The translations under genes were made by a program, and so were the position numbers. A stretch of DNA of 5,930 bases, from the NCBI GenBank assembly GCA_016935295.1, contig JAFGRF010000345.1:1-5930 (forward strand). Reading direction: 5' to 3'. Below the pieces are notes generated by a model. The model worked only from the letters and a program-made list of their open reading frames with translations, was not told where the DNA came from and made no database searches. Positions 4,184-5,930 of this stretch are shown here, piece by piece; the first letter of the stretch is position 1, and each line of letters begins with the position of its first letter. The stretch is from Caldifarciminota bacterium. GTDB taxonomy: Bacteria > Hydrothermota > Tepidihabitantia > Tepidihabitantales > Tepidihabitantaceae.

Positions 4184-5930
4184 TCAGGCGGCCTGAGCCC
4201 GGTAGCGTGCCCGGGACCGCCGAGACAGCTTGACCAGCTCGATCGACCAGAAGACCAGCGTGCTCGCGGCCAGGCTGATCGCCAGTTCAAGCGGCGTGAG
4301 TCCGGCGGTGTAGAAGACCCGCTGGAAGAAAGGAACGTAGGTCACAACGAGCTGCAGACCGAGGGTCAGCACCACGGTTCCGTAGAGGAAATAGTTGGTC
4401 TTGCGGCCGCGCGAGAAAAGGGAGTCGCACTCCGACCGTGTCGCCAGCGCGTTGCCCATCTGCCCGATCGTCAGCGTCGTGAATATCATCGTCTGCCAGT
4501 GGCCTTGGTGATTCACCAGCCACGATGCAAAACCGACTGCGAGCGAAGTTATACCCATCATCAGCCCGACCCAGACCACGTCGATTGCCAATCCCCGTCC
4601 GAAGATATTCTCCGACGGGTGGTAGGGCTTGCGCCGCATCGTGTTCCGCTCGGCCGGCTCCACGGTCAGGGCGAGGCCGGGCAGGCCGTCGGTCACCAGG
4701 TTGACCCAGAGAATCTGCACCGGCAGCAAGGCCATCGGCATGCCCAGGAAAGGCGCAAGCAGCATCACCCAGATCTCGCCCGCGTTTGAGGTCAGAGTGT
4801 ACTTGAGGAACTTGCGGATGTTGTCATAAATGACCCGGCCTTCTTCGACCGCCGATACAATGGTCGCGAAGTTGTCGTCGAGCAGCACCATGTCCGCGGC
4901 TTCCTTGGAAACATCGGTGCCGGTGATGCCCATCGCCACACCGATGTCGGCCCGGCGCAGAGCCGGTGCGTCGTTCACACCGTCGCCGGTCATGGCCACG
5001 ACGTGCCCCTGCTTCTGCAGCGCCCCAACGATTGCCAGCTTGTGTTCGGGCGCAACCCGGGCGTAGACCGATGTCCCGCCGACAGCAGCGGCCAGCCTGC
5101 CGTCGTCCATCTGCGAAAGCTCGACCCCGGTGACCACGGGCGCTTCCCCGCCGATGTCCAGCTCCGAGGCGATGTAGCGGGCAGTCAGCGGATGGTCGCC
5201 GGTTATCATCATCGGTCGGATACCGGCGGCACGGCAGGTTGCCACCGCCTCTTTCACCTCGGCCCGGGCCGGGTCGACCATCGCAACCATACCGACAAAC
5301 ACCATCCCGCGCTCGACCGCTGCCTCGTCCACAGTCGACGGCAGTTCGGTCAACGGCCGCACTGCCAGTCCAAGCACGCGCATCCCGCTCTGGGCCAACC
5401 GGTTGTTGGCCGCCTCGATCCGGTCACGCAGTTCGCCGCTCATCGATATGAGCGAGCTGGCTTCGAGCACGTGCGCGGCGTCGGCGAGAATCACGTCCAC
5501 TGCGCCTTTGGTCACGGCCAGAAACGGCGCTGCGAATCCGGCGTTCTTGAGCATCTCGGCCGCCTCGCCACCCGCTACCCGATGCAGGGTGGTCATGCGT
5601 TTCCGCTCGGAGCTGAAAGGCACTTCGGCGACGCGCGGCAGCGCCTGCTCCAGTTCCGGTTTGCCGAAGCCAAAGCGACTGGCCGCCACGACCAGCGCTC
5701 CCTCAGTCGGGTCGCCGACTGCCCGATGCCGGCCGTCCTCCCCGATTTCAAGGACGGCATCGTTGCACAAAGCGCCGCCCGCCACCAGCAGTTCCACTGC
5801 CGGCAGCCGCTGGCCGGCTGCGGCCACTGCATTGCGGTCCGTGTCCGGTGTTACGTCGAGCCGGTGTCCGGCTACGTCAAGCACGGTCACCGCCATCCGG
5901 TTCTCGGTCAGCGTGCCGGTCTTGTCCGAG
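4184..5930 (-). CDS. P2-type cation-transporting ATPase, probably Ca2+-ATPase (5' end outside window)
   Basis: 581 visible residues; members are usually near 900, so about 330 N-terminal residues lie beyond the right edge. The reading frame continues past the ATG at 5894-5896 to the window end, where SDKTGTLT holds the phosphorylated Asp (visible residue 2). In order follow CNDA (55-58), GDPTEGAL (72-79), FSSERKRMT (105-113), the KGA nucleotide-site motif (141-143), ITGDHP (242-247) and TGDGVNDAP (314-322), whose Asp residues hold Mg2+. The C-terminal membrane half follows. Residues matching SERCA calcium ligands are visible in M5 (SNAGE, Asn382 and Glu385), M6 (NLVTDG, Asn410, Thr413, Asp414) and M8 (SEC, Glu500). 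The family couples ATP hydrolysis to export of cations across the inner membrane. Ca2+ is the best guess; M4, which also sets specificity, is not in the window. It converges on the small lipoprotein gene and no shared control is visible. Confidence 0.95.
   Translation of the reverse strand, partial: SDKTGTLTENRMAVTVLDVAGHRLDVTPDTDRNAVAAAGQRLPAVELLVAGGALCNDAVLEIGEDGRHRAVGDPTEGALVVAASRFGFGKPELEQALPRVAEVPFSSERKRMTTLHRVAGGEAAEMLKNAGFAAPFLAVTKGAVDVILADAAHVLEASSLISMSGELRDRIEAANNRLAQSGMRVLGLAVRPLTELPSTVDEAAVERGMVFVGMVAMVDPARAEVKEAVATCRAAGIRPMMITGDHPLTARYIASELDIGGEAPVVTGVELSQMDDGRLAAAVGGTSVYARVAPEHKLAIVGALQKQGHVVAMTGDGVNDAPALRRADIGVAMGITGTDVSKEAADMVLLDDNFATIVSAVEEGRVIYDNIRKFLKYTLTSNAGEIWVMLLAPFLGMPMALLPVQILWVNLVTDGLPGLALTVEPAERNTMRRKPYHPSENIFGRGLAIDVVWVGLMMGITSLAVGFASWLVNHQGHWQTMIFTTLTIGQMGNALATRSECDSLFSRGRKTNYFLYGTVVLTLGLQLVVTYVPFFQRVFYTAGLTPLELAISLAASTLVFWSIELVKLSRRSRARYRAQAA

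Noticed and set aside
4183..4195. GTCAGGCGGCCTGA-type inverted repeat at the ATPase stop codon as a second terminator
   Set aside because: The stem (TCAGG/CCTGA) is only five bases, overlaps the coding end and has no T-run.
4169..4789. Plus-strand frame of about 206 codons opposite the ATPase
   Set aside because: It is antisense to a gene with unmistakable P-type ATPase motifs and encodes a His/Arg/Gln-rich sequence with no recognisable features.
5894..5896. ATG as the true start of the ATPase gene
   Set aside because: The same frame continues upstream into SDKTGTLTENR, the catalytic phosphorylation motif, so the start must lie beyond the window.
3402..5930. Functional link between the calcium-loop lipoprotein and the Ca2+-ATPase-like pump
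   Set aside because: They are convergent, with a terminator between them and no shared control. A shared cation theme alone is not evidence.

Overview
The window is GC-rich bacterial DNA holding one gene tail, four apparently separate plus-strand genes and one large minus-strand gene that runs off the right edge. The source is most likely a diderm bacterium. Three consecutive proteins carry lipoprotein signal peptides with the acylated cysteine at residue 21, one has tandem PKD-like domains, and the clipped tail at the left edge looks like a type IX-style C-terminal sorting signal. Together these suggest an FCB-type or candidate-phylum genome (WOR-3-like lineages have similar surface proteins). 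That placement is inference; there is no rRNA or marker gene to test it.

Layout. 1-31: last nine codons of a protein ending PVKKVLLVR. 32-392: intergenic, with a CAAGC repeat array, a potential G-quadruplex and a C/T-rich repeat block. 393-677: small acidic hypothetical protein with no Shine-Dalgarno, directly behind a good promoter. 678-971: intergenic, with a second copy of the C/T-rich block joined to a near-consensus promoter. 972-1616: unassigned lipoprotein, possibly barrel-like. 1755-3086: lipoprotein with two PKD-like domains, an FN3-like domain and an unassigned C-terminal domain. 3122-3157: long perfect stem-loop. 3402-4109: small lipoprotein with an EF-hand/dockerin-like calcium loop. 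4129-4160: intrinsic terminator between convergent genes. 4184-5930, minus strand: C-terminal two thirds of a P2-type (Ca2+-ATPase-like) cation pump, cut at its phosphorylation motif.

The plus-strand genes do not form a tight operon. Each has its own TTGACA/TTGACC promoter with a 16- or 17-bp spacer, its own strong ribosome site (except the first) and inverted repeats between genes. They look like individually transcribed envelope proteins, and the ATPase is an unrelated convergent neighbour. I see no defence system, CRISPR array, transposase, integrase, tRNA or rRNA. The most unusual material is between the genes: a repeated pyrimidine-rich element ending in CCAATCC..., which in two cases abuts the -35 box; short triloop hairpins after stop codons; and possible leaderless or upstream reading frames at predicted transcription starts.
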